Assembly: GCA_028023455.1 (NCBI GenBank)
Contig: JAQFVV010006255.1
Location: forward strand, 6,244,501 to 6,308,500
From: Epiperipatus broadwayi
Lineage: Eukaryota; Onychophora; Udeonychophora; Euonychophora; Peripatidae
Direction: 5' to 3'
DNA: 64,000 nt
In this document: positions 1 to 13,300 of the stretch, one piece after another
Numbering within the stretch: position 1 is the stretch's first letter
Layout: each line of letters starts with the position of its first letter
Translations under genes and position numbers: made by a program
The notes under the pieces: generated by a model
What the model saw: only the letters and a program-made list of their open reading frames with translations
Databases searched by the model: none
What the model was told of the DNA's origin: nothing

Positions 1-50
1 GCAATTAAAAAAATGAAGTTGGCACTAGTTGTATTTTCTCTTGTGAAGTA

Positions 51-135
51 GCTAACAGCTTTCTCTGGGCATAATTGCTGAGAGATTCTTGACTTCATTT
101 AAGGAGAAGTTACAGTACATCACATCACATTACAT
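51..135 (+). mobile_element. 3' end fragment of APE-type LINE (same family as 28141-31557)
   Basis: About 80 bases match the last part of the LINE at 31478-31557 with few differences, including the shared block CTGGGCATAATTGCTGAGA and the following TTAAGGAGAAG. Both copies end in a repeat of ACATC/CATCA units (here 117-135) instead of poly(A). Sequence before position 51 does not match, so this is a heavily 5'-truncated insertion, the usual outcome of target-primed reverse transcription. The tail motif is seen directly; the mechanism is inferred from the LINE class. Confidence 0.8.
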
Positions 136-657
136 GACAATGAATCTGATGTCTTACTAGTTTACAAATGAACTTACTTATCGTCAACACTGTACATATG
201 AAAAATACTGTAAATTACACATAAAAATATATTGTTTTGAATAAAATTAAATACTGTAGTTAATAAATAAGCAAAAAAAGTTTGTCTTGTATCAATTTTT
301 TTCAAATTTGAAATTTTTTATTAGTCATATTTTATTTCCTTATTTTTTTTGTGTGTGTGAATTTTAAAGTAATTTTACATTGTTGCTTTGCTTTTATGCA
401 ATTTTTGAAAATTACAGTAACCTATCCCCCACTTTTTCAAGGTAAGTTAAATCTATTTTTGTGTGATTTCTTTTGTGTGTGTTTTCTGAGGAACCTATCT
501 ACCGCATAAAATGAGACCCAGGTGTATATAAAACCTACACATATAATTATGAGGGTGATCTAAGTCTGATAATCTATATTTGCCTATATATCTTGGTTAC
601 TTATCCATTAACTGTATTAAACTCTTATAATTAAAGTATTATTATATATATATATAT
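136..657. other. AT-rich stretch without recognisable gene
   Basis: Only short homopolymer runs and a (TA)n run at about 645-657 that abuts the following repeat array. No coding or RNA feature seen. Confidence 0.6.
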
Positions 658-2640
658 GACAATAGATGGCATTATACCAAAAATACCTTCAAGCGTTTGT
701 TTACATAAACATCAGAGCGAGTATTTCACTATCTCTAACTTAATTTCCACCTTCATATCATGATTTCAAGCTATTTGCTATCGTCAGTGAAGGACAGGAT
801 TAAGAAACTAGATCTAAAACACAAACTCTGAGCGTTTAAGAAACAGTTTCTATTCAGCTTGCAAGCGTGAATCTTTTAGACACATAATGTCTTCAAACTC
901 AGCATTGCATGCCAGATAGCTACATGGGTCTGATATCAGTTCAGCATCACCACATAGTAGAAGTTTCTGCAATATATATCATTGCAAGAAAGACCTCAAA
1001 GGTACATTTATGAAAAACAAAAAACACAAGTTAAAAACTTGCATACGCTTGTATTTATGACAATAGATGGCGTTATACCAAAAACACCTTCAAGTGTTTG
1101 TTTACATAAACGTCAGAGTGAGTATTTCACTATCTCTAACTTAATTTCCACCTTCATATCATGATTTCAAGCTATTTGCTATCATCAGTGAAGGACAGGA
1201 TTAAGAAACTAGATCTAAAACACAAACTCTGAGCGTTTAAGAAACAGTTTCTTATCAGCTTGCAAGCGTGAATCTTTTAGACACGTAATGTCTTCAAACT
1301 CAGCATCGCATGCCAGATAGCTACATGGGTCTGATATCAGTTCAGCATCACCACATAGTAGAAGTCTCTGCAATATATATCATTGCAAGAAAGACCTCAA
1401 AGGTACATTTATGAAAAACAAAAAACACAAGTTAAAAACTTGCATACGCTTGTATTTATGACAATAGATGGCGTTATACCAAAAACACCTTCAAGTGTTT
1501 GTTTACATAAACATCAGAGTGAGTATTTCACTATCTCTAACTTAATTTCCACCTTCATATCATGATTTCAAGCTATTTGCTATCATCAGTGAAGGACAGG
1601 ATTAAGAAACTAGATCTAAAACACAAACTCTGAGCGTTTAAGAAACAGTTTCTTATCAGCTTGCAAGCGTGAATCTTTTAGACACGTAATGTCTTCAAAC
1701 TCAGCTTCGCATGCCAGATAGCTACATGGGTCTGATATCAGTTCAGCATCACCACATAGTAGAAGTCTCTGCAATATATATCATTGCAAGAAAGACCTCA
1801 AAGGTATATTTATAAAAACAAAAAACACAAGTTAAAAACTTGCATACGCTTATTTTGACAATAGATGCTTAAAAACACCTTCAAGTGTTTTTTTACATAA
1901 ACGTCAGAGTGAGACATCACTACTCTAACTTAATTTCACCTTTCATATCATGTTTGCTATTTGCTATCATCAGTGAAGGACAGGATTAAGAAACTAGATC
2001 TAAAACACAAACGCTGAGCGTTTAAGAAACAGTTTCTTTCAGCTTGCAGGCGTGAATCTTTTAGACACGATGCTTCAAACTCAGCATCGCATGCCAGATA
2101 GCTACATGGGTTTGATATTCAGCATCACCACATGTAGAAGTCTCTGCAATATTTGAGAAGGTACATTTATGAAAAACAAAAACACAAGTTAAAAACTGTA
2201 CAAGCGTATGCAAGTTTTTAACTTGTGTTTTTTGTTTTTCATAAATGTACCTTTGAGGTCTTTCTTGCAATGATATATATTGCAGAGACTTCTACTATGT
2301 GGTGATGCTGAACTGATATCAGACCCATGTAGCTATCTGGCATGCGATGCTGAGTTTGAAGACATTATGTATCTAAAAGATTCACGCTTGCAAGCTGAAT
2401 AGAAACTGTTTCTTAAACGCTCAGAGTTTGTGTTTTAGATCTAGTTTCTTAATCCCGTCCTTCACTGACGATAGCAAATATCTTGAAATCATGATATGAA
2501 GGTGGAAATTAAGTTAGAGATAGTGAAATACTCGCTCTGACGTTTATGTAAACAAACGCTTGAAGGTGTTTTTGGTATAACGCCATCTATTGTCATAAAT
2601 ACAAGCGTATGCAAGTTTTTACCTTGGGTTTTTTGTTTTT
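658..2640. repeat. 401-bp repeat array: four forward units and one inverted unit
   Basis: Units start at 658, 1059, 1460 and 1857 (spacing 401, 401 and 397 bases), each opening with GACAATAGATG. A fifth unit lies inverted at about 2200-2640. Units two and three are nearly identical; unit four is shortened by many small deletions. The outer pair (first and inverted last) share bases that the inner three lack, for example GCG rather than GTG in two places, CGTCAG rather than CATCAG, and TTTCTATTCAG rather than TTTCTTATCAG. The array is bounded on both sides by TATATATA. Short open frames of 60-69 codons recur in every unit only because the DNA repeats; they have no sign of being genes. The family is unrecognised; the pattern fits an inverted-arm element with internal amplification. 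Confidence 0.9.
2160..2251. repeat. Long hairpin at the inversion point of the array
   Basis: Arms of about 38-40 bases (2160-2197 and 2212-2251) are reverse complements except for a single-base indel, around a loop of about 14 bases. It is produced where forward unit four meets the inverted unit. Confidence 0.85.
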
Positions 2641-5600
2641 CATATATATATAAGAACTTCATTTGTCTTATCACTCCCTTCATTAAAAGATATAACAATT
2701 ATAAGTATTTTGAAATTATTATCTAAACTATTACTTTATAACAAAAAACAACAAAATAAATCGCACTGTAGTTTAGATTTTAGACATCATACAATTCAAC
2801 AATTTTTATTATTAAAAAAAATCTATAAAAGTTTTCATTAAAAAAGCTATAGATATAAGTACTGATAGATACATTATTACATAGAATGAGCAAAACATAT
2901 CAAAGTATCTATTATCAGAATGTTTTGTTTAATGGAAAAATAATATATATGTGTAATTACAATTCAAAACATGCTGCAAGCTTTTATTTTTTTATTTTAA
3001 AGCATTTCTTATTCCTTTCCTTTTCAGTTGTTTTCCTGCAACCTATAATAAGGCATTCATTATCATATTGTTTTTAGGTAATAATTCTTTGTCTTTGTAA
3101 TTAATATAAATCCTGTATATGGCGGGTAATCGGCTTCTTATTGTCATGTGTTTTCTCCTAATTCTCAGATGACCAGATCAAATTAATTTATTGTAGCATA
3201 GAACAAAAAGGGGTGTTTTGATACACAAAGGATGTTTTGACTAGGATTTTTCAGCTGCATATTCAATTTCTTCAAGAGCCACATTTCAGGTAGAGAATCA
3301 CCATCCAAATAATGCTTTTTTCAACATCCTTTCTGAAAATAATAAATTTTGTAATTATATTTGTCTATAGGTGTTGGAGACCATAAAAAAAATTGTTTTT
3401 TGATGCTGAATATTTTTTATAATCAGGACAAATTGATGATTGTTTCGTGATTTTTTTTATTATTATTTGCTATTAAGAGTTCAAAGAGTTATATCTAAAT
3501 GAATTTCTAGGAGTCATGAATGATTAAGCTTTCATTCTTTTTATATGCTGCCCTTCTACTTACATCACAATTAACTCACCTTTCTTTATAAATCAATAGC
3601 TTGATTTTCAAACTACAAAGGGTTTTTCTATTTTTAATGTCCAAAAATTGAATTCAATTAATTTGTTGATTGATAAGTTTTCTTAATTAAAATTTTATAG
3701 GGTTCAGATTTAAATTAATTAATTTTATATCGTATTTTATTTTACTTTTTATTTTATTTTCTAGTAATCATATATTTTATACAATCTTGCAGCATTATAC
3801 TATAGCAAATGTAAATAATTAATTGTGCAATAGCTTTAACAAATTAATTATAATCATGATTTATCTTGCACAATTATAAATTTTTGACAGTTATATTTTT
3901 AATAAATCAAACAATATACTATCTTATAATATGTCTACATATAAAGAATCTTCCTTCTATATTTACCTTGCAATATAACTAATATTCTCTGTAGGTTAAC
4001 AGAAAAGTTTTGACCAAAATTGTTCAATATATTAAAATATGATCTTATATCATGCTCTTTAGGGGTAACTTAGGGTCATAGCCTAATTTATTTTCTATTG
4101 GGATTGTAATGTAAATACTTTATGGATAGCTTCATTACTAGTAGCATATTCTATTGATGAATAATTGTGCCTCTGTAAGAGAAAAAGTTCTGCACACCAA
4201 ATTTCTGGATACTTAATTAAATATTATCATGAGAAATATTACTGATACACTTCTCTACTCCTTTGTGGTGATTTCCTTTATATATATATATATTCCTCCA
4301 CCAGATATTAGAAAAGAAATTGTTTAATAAAAAATGTGTAAAAAAACTGTAAAGCACATCACATTTGACAATAACTCAAGATATAGTTTCACTCCTAGGA
4401 GTAGACTCAAATCAAGATCAACTTTTTGGATATTCAACCAAGAATCTACACTTGAATAATTATGGCATAAAAAATAAAATTCTTATGAGATTTTAAGTAA
4501 ATTTTTTTTTGAAAATCCAAAAATAAAACTCTGGGTTTGACCTTTCTAGACACAACTGGAATCTCATAAAAAAATCAGGACAACCCATAATTGTTCTAAT
4601 CTGCTTCATAAATAGAATTTATCAGCTAGTGGTCTATGTAAATGTGGATAATAATTAATGACTAACAAATATATGGCCACAGTAGAAGAATTGAAAGACT
4701 TAATAAAGTCACTAGTGATTATCTTCTGGTTGGAAATTTCTACCAGTAATAATTAATGACTATCAAATATATTGGAAACTGTGTTATTCAAGATCCAGTG
4801 TACATGTAATTAAATATTGGATAATGATGATGAATTACTTTAACTGGAGAAAGAAAAGCACTGTAAATATACTTCATTTTATTAGTATGTGTACATAAAT
4901 AATATTTGCATATCATATGGAGTATTTGAGATTTAAATACATATTTCAGCCTATGTTATATGTGGATGGTGATCTAATTTGATTAAAGGTGCTTTTTATA
5001 ATGAGATAGTTCTTAAGTGTTTGTACATCATATGCTCAGACAAAATTTAGCATAAAATAGTTACATCTTTGCTTCTTTTGTATAATGTTACCTAAACATG
5101 TTACGCTTGAAGAATCCAAACTATTACAATATATTAAATCCGCTATAAATGAAATGTGTATTGTAAAAAAAATAAATGAGTTTTATTTATATTGGTAAAT
5201 TAGGACTATAAAATCTGTTTAGAAAGCATATGCGGTTCTTTTTTTAAACTTTCAGCTTACAATTTTGTTTATAAACAAATTAAAAGAGAGAAAAGAATCA
5301 ATAAGCCATCCTTTTTATTATTGTAAAACATTATTATATACCAAATTCGAATAAATAATTACAGTGAATTGTATGTTTATTCTTTTTAAGTAAAGGCCAT
5401 TATTTACATATATATAATAGGATCGGCATTTACTTACAAGAATAAATAAACAATTCATTATAGTTTTTGTAATATATATAAAGTCTTTCTAAGTAGTTAT
5501 TTAAATTTTTATTGAGACAAATGTAAACACGTAGAATATGATATGTCAATATACACAATAGGAATTAATAAATGCTAAAATCTGTCAAATTATAAATATA

Positions 5601-6448
5601 ATGCTTTGATAAAAAATGTGATTAGCTGTTAGAAAAAGTGGAAAGCTGTAATTGTTGAATAATGTAAATAAGGAAATGCCGAACTCTCGATTCCGCATTT
5701 GCCAATGCAGAATAATTTTCTTTATTACTGAAATCATTCTTTTTGAAAATGCTTTTATTAATATTTTATTATAGCTTTAATCTTAAAAAAAAATTAAGTA
5801 AAAAAAGTTCTTGAAAAATTGAAAATCTTTTTTCTTTTATTATTAAAAAGTTAGATATTAATGTCAAAGAAATTATTTAATTAATTAAAGCAGATTTTTT
5901 TTAATCAGTCATTGAAATGTATAAGTTTATTTCCTTAAGTTTTTGTTTTATTTTGTATTTCTGTTATTGATTTTTTCACTCCTCACGGGATCATAACTAA
6001 TGAATTCAGGTTTCATAGCTATGTATAAACTTTTGTATCGTGAAATACCTATTATCCAAAATATACGAAAGTATCTTTCAGATCAAATCTATAGTATAGA
6101 CCAGTTGTATCCAGCCTCAATGGTGCCTTTCCATAAGAAAAATGTTATCCCATATCGCTTAATTATCTTTGAACTATTTCAATTTATTTTAATTAAAACT
6201 GTAGAATCGCTAATGAAAGACTGAACCCATCATCCTTCCCCATCTATCAAATTTTCCTTTTGTCAAAAAATGGTTGCCCCTCCCCCCTCTGCTACGAGTA
6301 TACTTTTTAAAATGACTATAGATGATATCAGACATTCTAGAAAAGCAGCACCTATTGCAGTGCAACTTGTTGTCACTGCAGTCTTTGATTCAGTTTCTAT
6401 TGACCAGCTCCTACAAATCTTTAATGAATGTAATGCATCTACTTCTAG
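2641..6448. other. AT-rich stretch without recognisable gene
   Basis: Low-complexity AT sequence with poly-T/poly-A runs and a (TA)n run near 4280. Open frames here (for example at 2886, 6000 and 6270) are short, lack recognisable motifs and are expected by chance. Nothing else seen. Confidence 0.55.
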
Positions 6449-6935
6449 TATATGAGCACTGACTTTCAGATGACCCATCACTCTCCACTCTATCTAATAA
6501 CACTGATACACTCAAGCACATATATGCTGAAAAGATAAATAATCACCAATATACGTATTTCATGCTAAACCAGCAATCATCAGTTGGTCCAGATTATCAT
6601 CTCCCATACATATATACTATAAGTGCTCAGATATATATTAAGATAGACAATCCTCATACTTTAATGGACAGGCTCCAATCTACTACACACTCCAACTCTT
6701 CAACCGGCCATCCAATTGAAAATCTGAAGATGGAATGCTCGAAGAGTTGGAGTGTGTAGTAGATTGGAGCCTGTCCATTAAAGTATGAGGATTGTCTATC
6801 TTAATATATATCTGAGCACTTATAGTATATATGTGTGGAAGATGATAATCTTTTCAGCATATATGTGCTTGAGTGTATCAGTGTTATTAGATAGAGTGGA
6901 GAGTGATGGGTCATCTGAAAGTCTGTGCTCATATA
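6449..6935. repeat. Fold-back element of two head-to-head copies of a dispersed repeat
   Basis: The left arm 6449-6701 is the reverse complement of the right arm 6741-6935, around a 39-base centre. The right arm lacks about 58 bases (TTGGTCCAGATTATC region) that the left arm keeps, and the centre is the left copy's own continuation, so two copies of one repeat meet head to head, the right one truncated. A full single copy lies at 37440-37745, and weaker copies at 14452-14716 and 50650-50915. Confidence 0.85.
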
Positions 6936-6983
6936 CCCTATATTACATATATAGACACAGGTATATAATAAGCCTGTGTTTCA

Positions 6984-7053
6984 GTTATTCTATTCTCTAT
7001 GTAATATAATGAACGTGCGTTATTCTATTCTCTATGTAATATAATGAACGTGC
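6984..7053. repeat. Perfect 35-bp tandem duplication
   Basis: Bases 6984-7018 are repeated exactly at 7019-7053; the unit ends in GAACGTGC. Confidence 0.9.
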
Positions 7054-7055
7054 TA

Positions 7056-7165
7056 ATAGCTCTAAACAAGCTTTTTGACAAATGCTGCAAGAGAAAGCAT
7101 TTAAACTCTCTATGTAGAATTATCCCTATTCCCAAACCGATTTTGAGCTAATGGCTTTCATATGT
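7056..7165. repeat. Dispersed repeat, second copy at 28002-28117
   Basis: Shares the order AGCTCTAA, CAAGCTTT, GATGC-like block, CTCTATGTAGAA and a following C-rich stretch with 28002-28117. About two thirds identical by eye. Family unrecognised. Confidence 0.55.
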
Positions 7166-7483
7166 CTTGTCCTTTCTATTTTTTATATATTAGCAAACTA
7201 ACTTAACAACCGATAAATTCACATTGCTCTATAATTTACCTTCTTTTCTTTAAATATGTGATATGTTATTCATAGAAATTTGCATTACATAAAATGAACA
7301 AACTTCTCCCAGTTTCTTCCCATCCATGCTATACCACAGGGTTCCCACCTAAGCTCACTTCTTTTTCATTTTTACATTAATCATTATTATTAAGCATTCA
7401 AAATAAACTAACAGGAATTTATACCTCTTTTGTAAATTAAACAATTACATAGCATATATGATGAGTTAATATATATATATATA

Positions 7484-10400
7484 TTGTGCCCTTATCTATA
7501 GGTCATAATAAGGTAGAATGGTCAATTACTAAAAAATTTTAAATTTTAAGATATGTTTGTATGACATATAAATAATAGTAGGATAATTAGATTTTATAGT
7601 ACAATTTAAGGCTGAAAATACCTGGTATATAAAAGTGTAATGGATTATTTTAAAAGAAAACAGTTAAATAAAGCTTAATTATATCCTTGCTTATGGTTGT
7701 AAAAGCTGGCCATATAAAATAACACAGCTATAAATAGTTAAAAGTATATTAATAATTCGAGTATGATATTTTAAAACTAATAAATTAAATAAATGCTATA
7801 TGTAGTATTATAATTATAATTAATATTCAAATTTAATCTAATATATTTTAAGATAAACTTTATGATGGTGAGAATTATATTTAGTTCTACATTTTTAAAT
7901 TATTTTCTAAATTTTTATAAAATATATCAGTTTTGGTAATTTAGACCAAGACGTAAATTAAAAATCATCTGATAAAGTTAGTAATCACGTGACTGTATAT
8001 TATATACCTTCACACACACACTTGTTAGAATAATAATAAAGTTGTGAATTATGGAACTAAATGTAATTGCTGTCTATCGTTGAAATGAATGTTGAAATAT
8101 TAAATAGTTATTTTAAATGTTTAAATGATGTGATATTTAAGTAGTGTTTAAAAGTTGAATACAGTTAATAAAAAATTAAATATTTTGTTTAAATAAAAAC
8201 AAGATAAATTAAATATTAATATTAAAATAGATATTAAATATTATTTTAATAATTGTTTTAAAGTTTAAATGATTTTGATAAAATTATAATTGAATTTAAA
8301 AATACTATTCTAAGTAATATTTGAAACATGACGTCATAAATTCTTTATTTTAAAAAGGTCTAGTCTATTATAAAACTAAAAAGTATAAATTTGTTCGCGC
8401 TAAAAAAGTCATTAACCAATCAACGGAGGTATTTTAGCAGACAAAATATAAGAATTAGACGAAGCGGGAGAAAGTAATGTGTAAGTGAAGGAGGGAGTAA
8501 CATTTTTTTAGCTGGATAAGACCGTAAGCTAGAAAAGTGATATAATTTTAAAATTTGTATTTATTTTAAAAGTTTTTTTTTTAACATATAATATTTTGAC
8601 TGCCTTTACATGAAGGGCTAATTTTTAAAAGTTTTCTTGCCAGTGATTTTATTCAAGTTTAGCCAAAACCTTACGGTAAAAATGGAAGTACTACAGAAAA
8701 CAGTATATAGAAGTATTGATAAAGTAAAAATATTTGTAAAGTACCTTGATACAGCTTTATTTATGCTCAACCAGAAACTTATTATTGTAACTCAGAGGAA
8801 TATAATTTGGACGCTATACGAAAACTTAAAAGAGAAGTTACTTGCCGTCAGGAAAATTATGACGCACAAATTTTATAAGGCTACTCTGAAGTTATTTTAT
8901 TCTTCTCTATGGGAAAATTAAGATGCTGTATATTATAAAGAATTATGTAAAAGTTATAATGAGAAAAAAATGTTTGTCCTTTTTAAAGGAAATATTACAA
9001 AGTATATAGTACCAGAACTTTAAAAGAAAGGAAAAATTACCGAAGAATGATATGAAAGAGCTATTGTGTTTTTTTTTTTTAAAAAAAAAAAGAACAGAAA
9101 AACTTTCTCTAAGAAAAATTAAAAATGTTATAAAGTGTTCATTGGAGAAATGCTTGATTTAGAAAATATAAATTTAAATTAATTAATGAAAATGGATCCA
9201 TGGAAACCGAAAAATTTACTGAATATTTAAAGCAAAGTACCTAGAAGATGCATCATAAAAGTCGCGCGGGAAAATCTTAGCAGAAAATATTAGAAGAGAA
9301 TATGTAGACGTTTTCTTTACGGGATTAACTAATATCATAATTAATAATTGTATTAAATATTATGAAAAACCAAGGATTGTCGTCTATGAATATTTATTAA
9401 ACAGAGCAATAATTGTTTTGCCTTAAAATAGAACATTAAGTGACTGAAGAAGAAATAATAAACATTTTTTTTTTAGCTTTAATATGAACGGTTTTCAAGA
9501 AAGTTTGATAAAGAAGTACAGTAAATATAGTTTAAATATTTTACTAATTTATTTTAGAATATAAAATGCTATATGAGATTAGGGAAAACATATAAACATA
9601 AATTTAGTAATATTGAGATTTAAATATAATAGCTTGATAAAATTATTAGAAATATTGTTTAAAAATAAAGTGTAGGTATGTGAGTCTTATATCTACAAGA
9701 ATCAAATGGATGGTGAAGCCTACGGAACGCGATCGAGAAGATAAAGATCGTTTGGTAATATTGATATTTATTTATAATGCATAATGTATTTTTTTTTAGA
9801 TCATATATTGATTAAGAATGAAGTGTGAAAGTTTAAATTATATGTACACATTTTATACAACATTTTTAACATATAATGAGATAGGAGTAATTCGGAATAT
9901 GCATGCAATAATTTATTTAAAGTATATTAATAATATAATTTAACAGAACAATTGTGTGATTCTTTTGAACTTTCATGTGATAAAGTATTCAGATATTTTA
10001 AAATAGTTTGTATATGATTAAATATACGAGAAAAGTAGTAAGCAAGCTGTCTTATAGAATAGTGGAATAGTTTTAAAATAAATGAATTTTATTATTGTTA
10101 GTAATGCAGATATGTATTTGTCGATGTACAGTATAGAAAAATCTTGAGAAATAAGATCGGATAGTGACTTGGAAGTACTAGTGGAGAGGAAACCAAGATG
10201 ATGTTTTTTTTTTAAAAAATAGGAAAATAAAGGATTTGGATCATATTTAGTTTTGTGTGATTTCAGTATAGTTAACTAAGCCCTATAACTGAACACATAT
10301 GGTTTGGACAGTGTTTTGCATATTTTTAAACTTTTTGATGTTATGATAAAGCTGAAGAAATAGCTTTAGCATCGTTCCTATAATAGAGGTTGGTAGACAG

Positions 10401-12216
10401 GTAAAGGTCACTCCTCTATAGTGTCTTTTAATTCACTGTGCCATGATTGTCAAGGTTTATGACGAGTAATATTCTAGTTGTATTTTGATCCTATGCATCT
10501 ATCTTCGCTATCCTTATTTTGTGAATCTGCATCGGTCAGAAAGATATTTTCAAAGAAATAATGAATAAAATAGAACTGAAGATATGTTATTGTTTGTGTA
10601 AGAATAGTTTATTTGCTGGAATGTATAGAATTGTGTAACTTTAAAATTGAAAGTCCAAAATATCATAAAGAGAGAAAGAATCATATAATACATTGTAAAA
10701 CTAATTCAGAAATGAATATAAGATTTTGAAAAGAAATCTAAACTAAGTATTTTAAAAGTGATAATAAAATTTGAATGAATTTTTTTTTAATATTTTTAGA
10801 AAATAAGTATTGCATATTTATTAAGAAATAGTTCAATAATGTGTAGAAAACATATACTTGTGCATGGTATATTAATAGTTGTAATTATATCATCCGAAGT
10901 AAGGCTTGAATGAGAATATTAGGATTAATAAACATCGGATAATGAACAATAAAAACCTAATACCGAATGTAGAATAATGTTTTGACTTTGTAAGATTCCA
11001 TACAACCAATATAAAACTAAAATTTGTTATTTTGTAGAATTTTACTACGAATGTAAATTTTGTAAAAATATAATTTTAATAATATTAGGGATGCAAAGTG
11101 TTTGTGATAAGCATACAAGAAATGCATTTTGTAATAAGCTAACCATAATAATAAATCAAGTAATAATACTGTATTTTCTTAAGTGTTTAAAAGATAAGAT
11201 TTAACTAGGAAAATAAGATAATATTTTGATTTCATTTATAAACTAATAAACTAAGTTGAGATAGGAGAGTAAGGGATATCCAATGTATATAGTGTAAAAA
11301 TATTGTTAATTTATTTATGTTGTTAATAAACTGTGTTTTAAATTTGTTTTAAAGTTTTGTGTCCGCGTTGTTATTTCTCCACATGGATGCATGAAATCAC
11401 GATACATTTATAATTGAAACAGACATATAGTTTTTGCACAAAAAAGGTAAACATAAAAGTGTTATAATAATTTTGAGAATTTATTGGTATGTTAAAATTA
11501 AAAGATCATAAGTTTATATTATTTATTGGTCATAAGTCGGTTGCCACAATATTACATTAAATTATATGCTAATGTTGCCACACGTTTTCTGTTGTCAGAT
11601 TATTAAAATACTACCACGTACGTATTTATTTATTTCATTTAGGAAGAAATAAGATTATATTATATTATTATTGTTATTATTATTTTATTATATTAGTTGA
11701 TGTGTAGTAGATTATGACATAAAAATTCCCTTTTCATATTTTACTACCGTAATTTTAAATCAGAATACAATTTATGAACCTGAGATTTTATTTTATTTTC
11801 TTCATTTTATTTAATTGAGCTAGATTCTTGTTATAAAGAAGATTGAGATATGATTATTATTTTAATCGTAGTGAATAGAGCTCGGAAAGTCGTAAGAATA
11901 CTATGAGTTAGTTATTTTAGTATAGTAAAAAGGGGGAATAGTGTTCTTATGCCATTGAGGTAGTATCGTGTGGATAATAGCTCAATGTAGTCTATCTTGT
12001 TCCCCGTATTGTCACTCCATGTCTCATGAAAATAGTAAATATTTATTAATTCATTTTAAAAAATTGAACCGTATTTGTATTTTAGAAATTAGAGCTAGTA
12101 ATCATTTTAATCAATGCTGAATATTTCATTTATTTATTTGTTAACTGAGCTAGAACCCGGAATATTCGTAATAAACAGTATATTTTGGGGTGAGGATGCA
12201 CGGGGGGAGGTTAGAA
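7484..12216 (+). repeat. Unidentified 4.7-kb repeat, copy 1 (inverted partner at 41626-46082)
   Basis: Reverse-complement matches to 41626-46082 recur in the same order along the whole length. Examples: TTGTGCCCTT at the left edge, GTCAATT.CTAAAAAATTTT near 7530, GGATCCATGGAAA near 9193, GAAGAAATAATAAA near 9450, GTAGTTAAC/GCCCTATAACTG near 10280, GTTCTTATGCCATTGAGGT near 11945 and GAGCTAGAACCCGG near 12148. Both copies begin and end at (TA)n runs. I see no long terminal repeats, no terminal inverted repeats and no recognisable protein domain. The longest open frame, 94 codons at 8637-8921, has no motif I recognise. Short frames that look faintly protein-like survive in both copies (around 9250-9480 here), so an old broken coding element is possible, but that is inference. 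Confidence 0.8.
8329..8422 (+). promoter_or_regulatory. Promoter-like CRE and CCAAT motifs inside the 4.7-kb repeat
   Basis: TGACGTCA at 8329-8336 is a perfect CREB/ATF-type palindrome, and ACCAATCA at 8415-8422 contains a CCAAT box. The inverted copy keeps TGACGT (45571-45576) and ATTGG (45518-45522) in the same relative order, at closer spacing. Retention in both copies suggests a promoter of the ancestral element; this is motif-level evidence only. Confidence 0.35.
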
Positions 12217-12339
12217 TATATATATATCAACTAATTGACATTCTAAACAATTAGACAGAAAAATATGTCATATTCAACAAAGAAAAATCCTCTTCCTGGA
12301 ACATTTTTTCAGATAATATCTTTTTTTACTATCTCACCA

Positions 12340-13130
12340 CATAAATTCTTAGGCTACCTCATTTATGTTTCTACAAATGCTAGAGATCTGAAATCCAAAA
12401 ATAAAGACATCACCTCTACAGAAACTCATTATCTAAAGCATAATTATTTATACATGCAAATGTATCGCCTCTCATTAATATTTTGATTTTCTCAAAAACC
12501 TGTTATATACCTACCATCTATTATCCTACATCCTTCATCAAAAAGATAAATTCATTATGCAATAAATTGATTTGGAACAAAATAACAGTATCAGTTAGTA
12601 TTAAATCAGTGCAAAAGCTTGGCAAACACAATGGTCCTTCATCTTCAAAGAGTAACAAATGAGATCAGGTTTATAAAGTTGTACACTGATGTGCTAAACT
12701 TTATATTGTTTAATTCATTGGCAACACCACCATCGATCAAAAATCCTTCATTAAAGGATTAATCATATTCATAGCAAAATACACTACACCAGATCAAAAA
12801 TTATTTAAAATAAAAATTAAACAATGGGAGGCATATGTAATATTACATGAAGAAGAACTAATTAACTCAGTACAATCTAGACAAATTTATTTAATAAACA
12901 AATAATTCAAAGATTTAAATTTTGGTATTTGGAGCCAAAATATTTGGATTTTTAAAATTAAAATCAATCTTGAGGCTCTTCCTACCAATGTCTTAGCCAA
13001 TAAAATGTTTTTTTGTTAGATATAAACTCAATATGTTCTCTATCTCACACAAAAAAGAAACTATGGAACATTTCCTTAATAATTATCTAGTATCACAAAC
13101 ATACCAAAACATAATAGTTTCAATTATTAG
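12340..13130 (+). pseudogene. Possible decayed LINE C-terminal region
   Basis: Between about 12930 and 13010 one frame reads NIWIF...NLEALPTNVLANKMF, and near 13050 another reads ETMEHFLNN. These resemble the C-terminal part of many LINE polyproteins, where an LPT motif is followed by a zinc-knuckle stretch containing ETxEH. Stops and frame changes interrupt it, the expected cysteines are missing, and no reverse transcriptase core is visible upstream. It could be chance similarity; a translated search of 12217-13400 would decide. Confidence 0.35.
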
Positions 13131-13300
13131 ATCTCAATTCTCTCACTTATTTAATAAGCAGTAAAAATAGAGGGCTTTTTGCTAACATATGAATAACTAT
13201 ATACTTTTTACCTTATAGTTTTTAAGATGTCATTTTTGTTTTAATACAACATCTCAGAAGTTTCAATCACTTTTTTATAATATAGAACAGAAACTAGACA

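Noticed and set aside
982-2698. Repeated 60-69-codon open frames (MQERPQRYIYEKQ...) as a small gene family
   Set aside because: They occur once per 401-bp unit only because the DNA repeats, and the inverted unit has them on the other strand. No start context, domain or codon bias supports coding.
8637-8921. 94-codon open frame as a gene
   Set aside because: No recognisable motif, and the matching part of the inverted copy is not open in the same frame over its length.
7484-12216. Long-terminal-repeat retrotransposon
   Set aside because: The two ends are not direct repeats of each other, and no primer-binding site, protease or integrase motif is visible.
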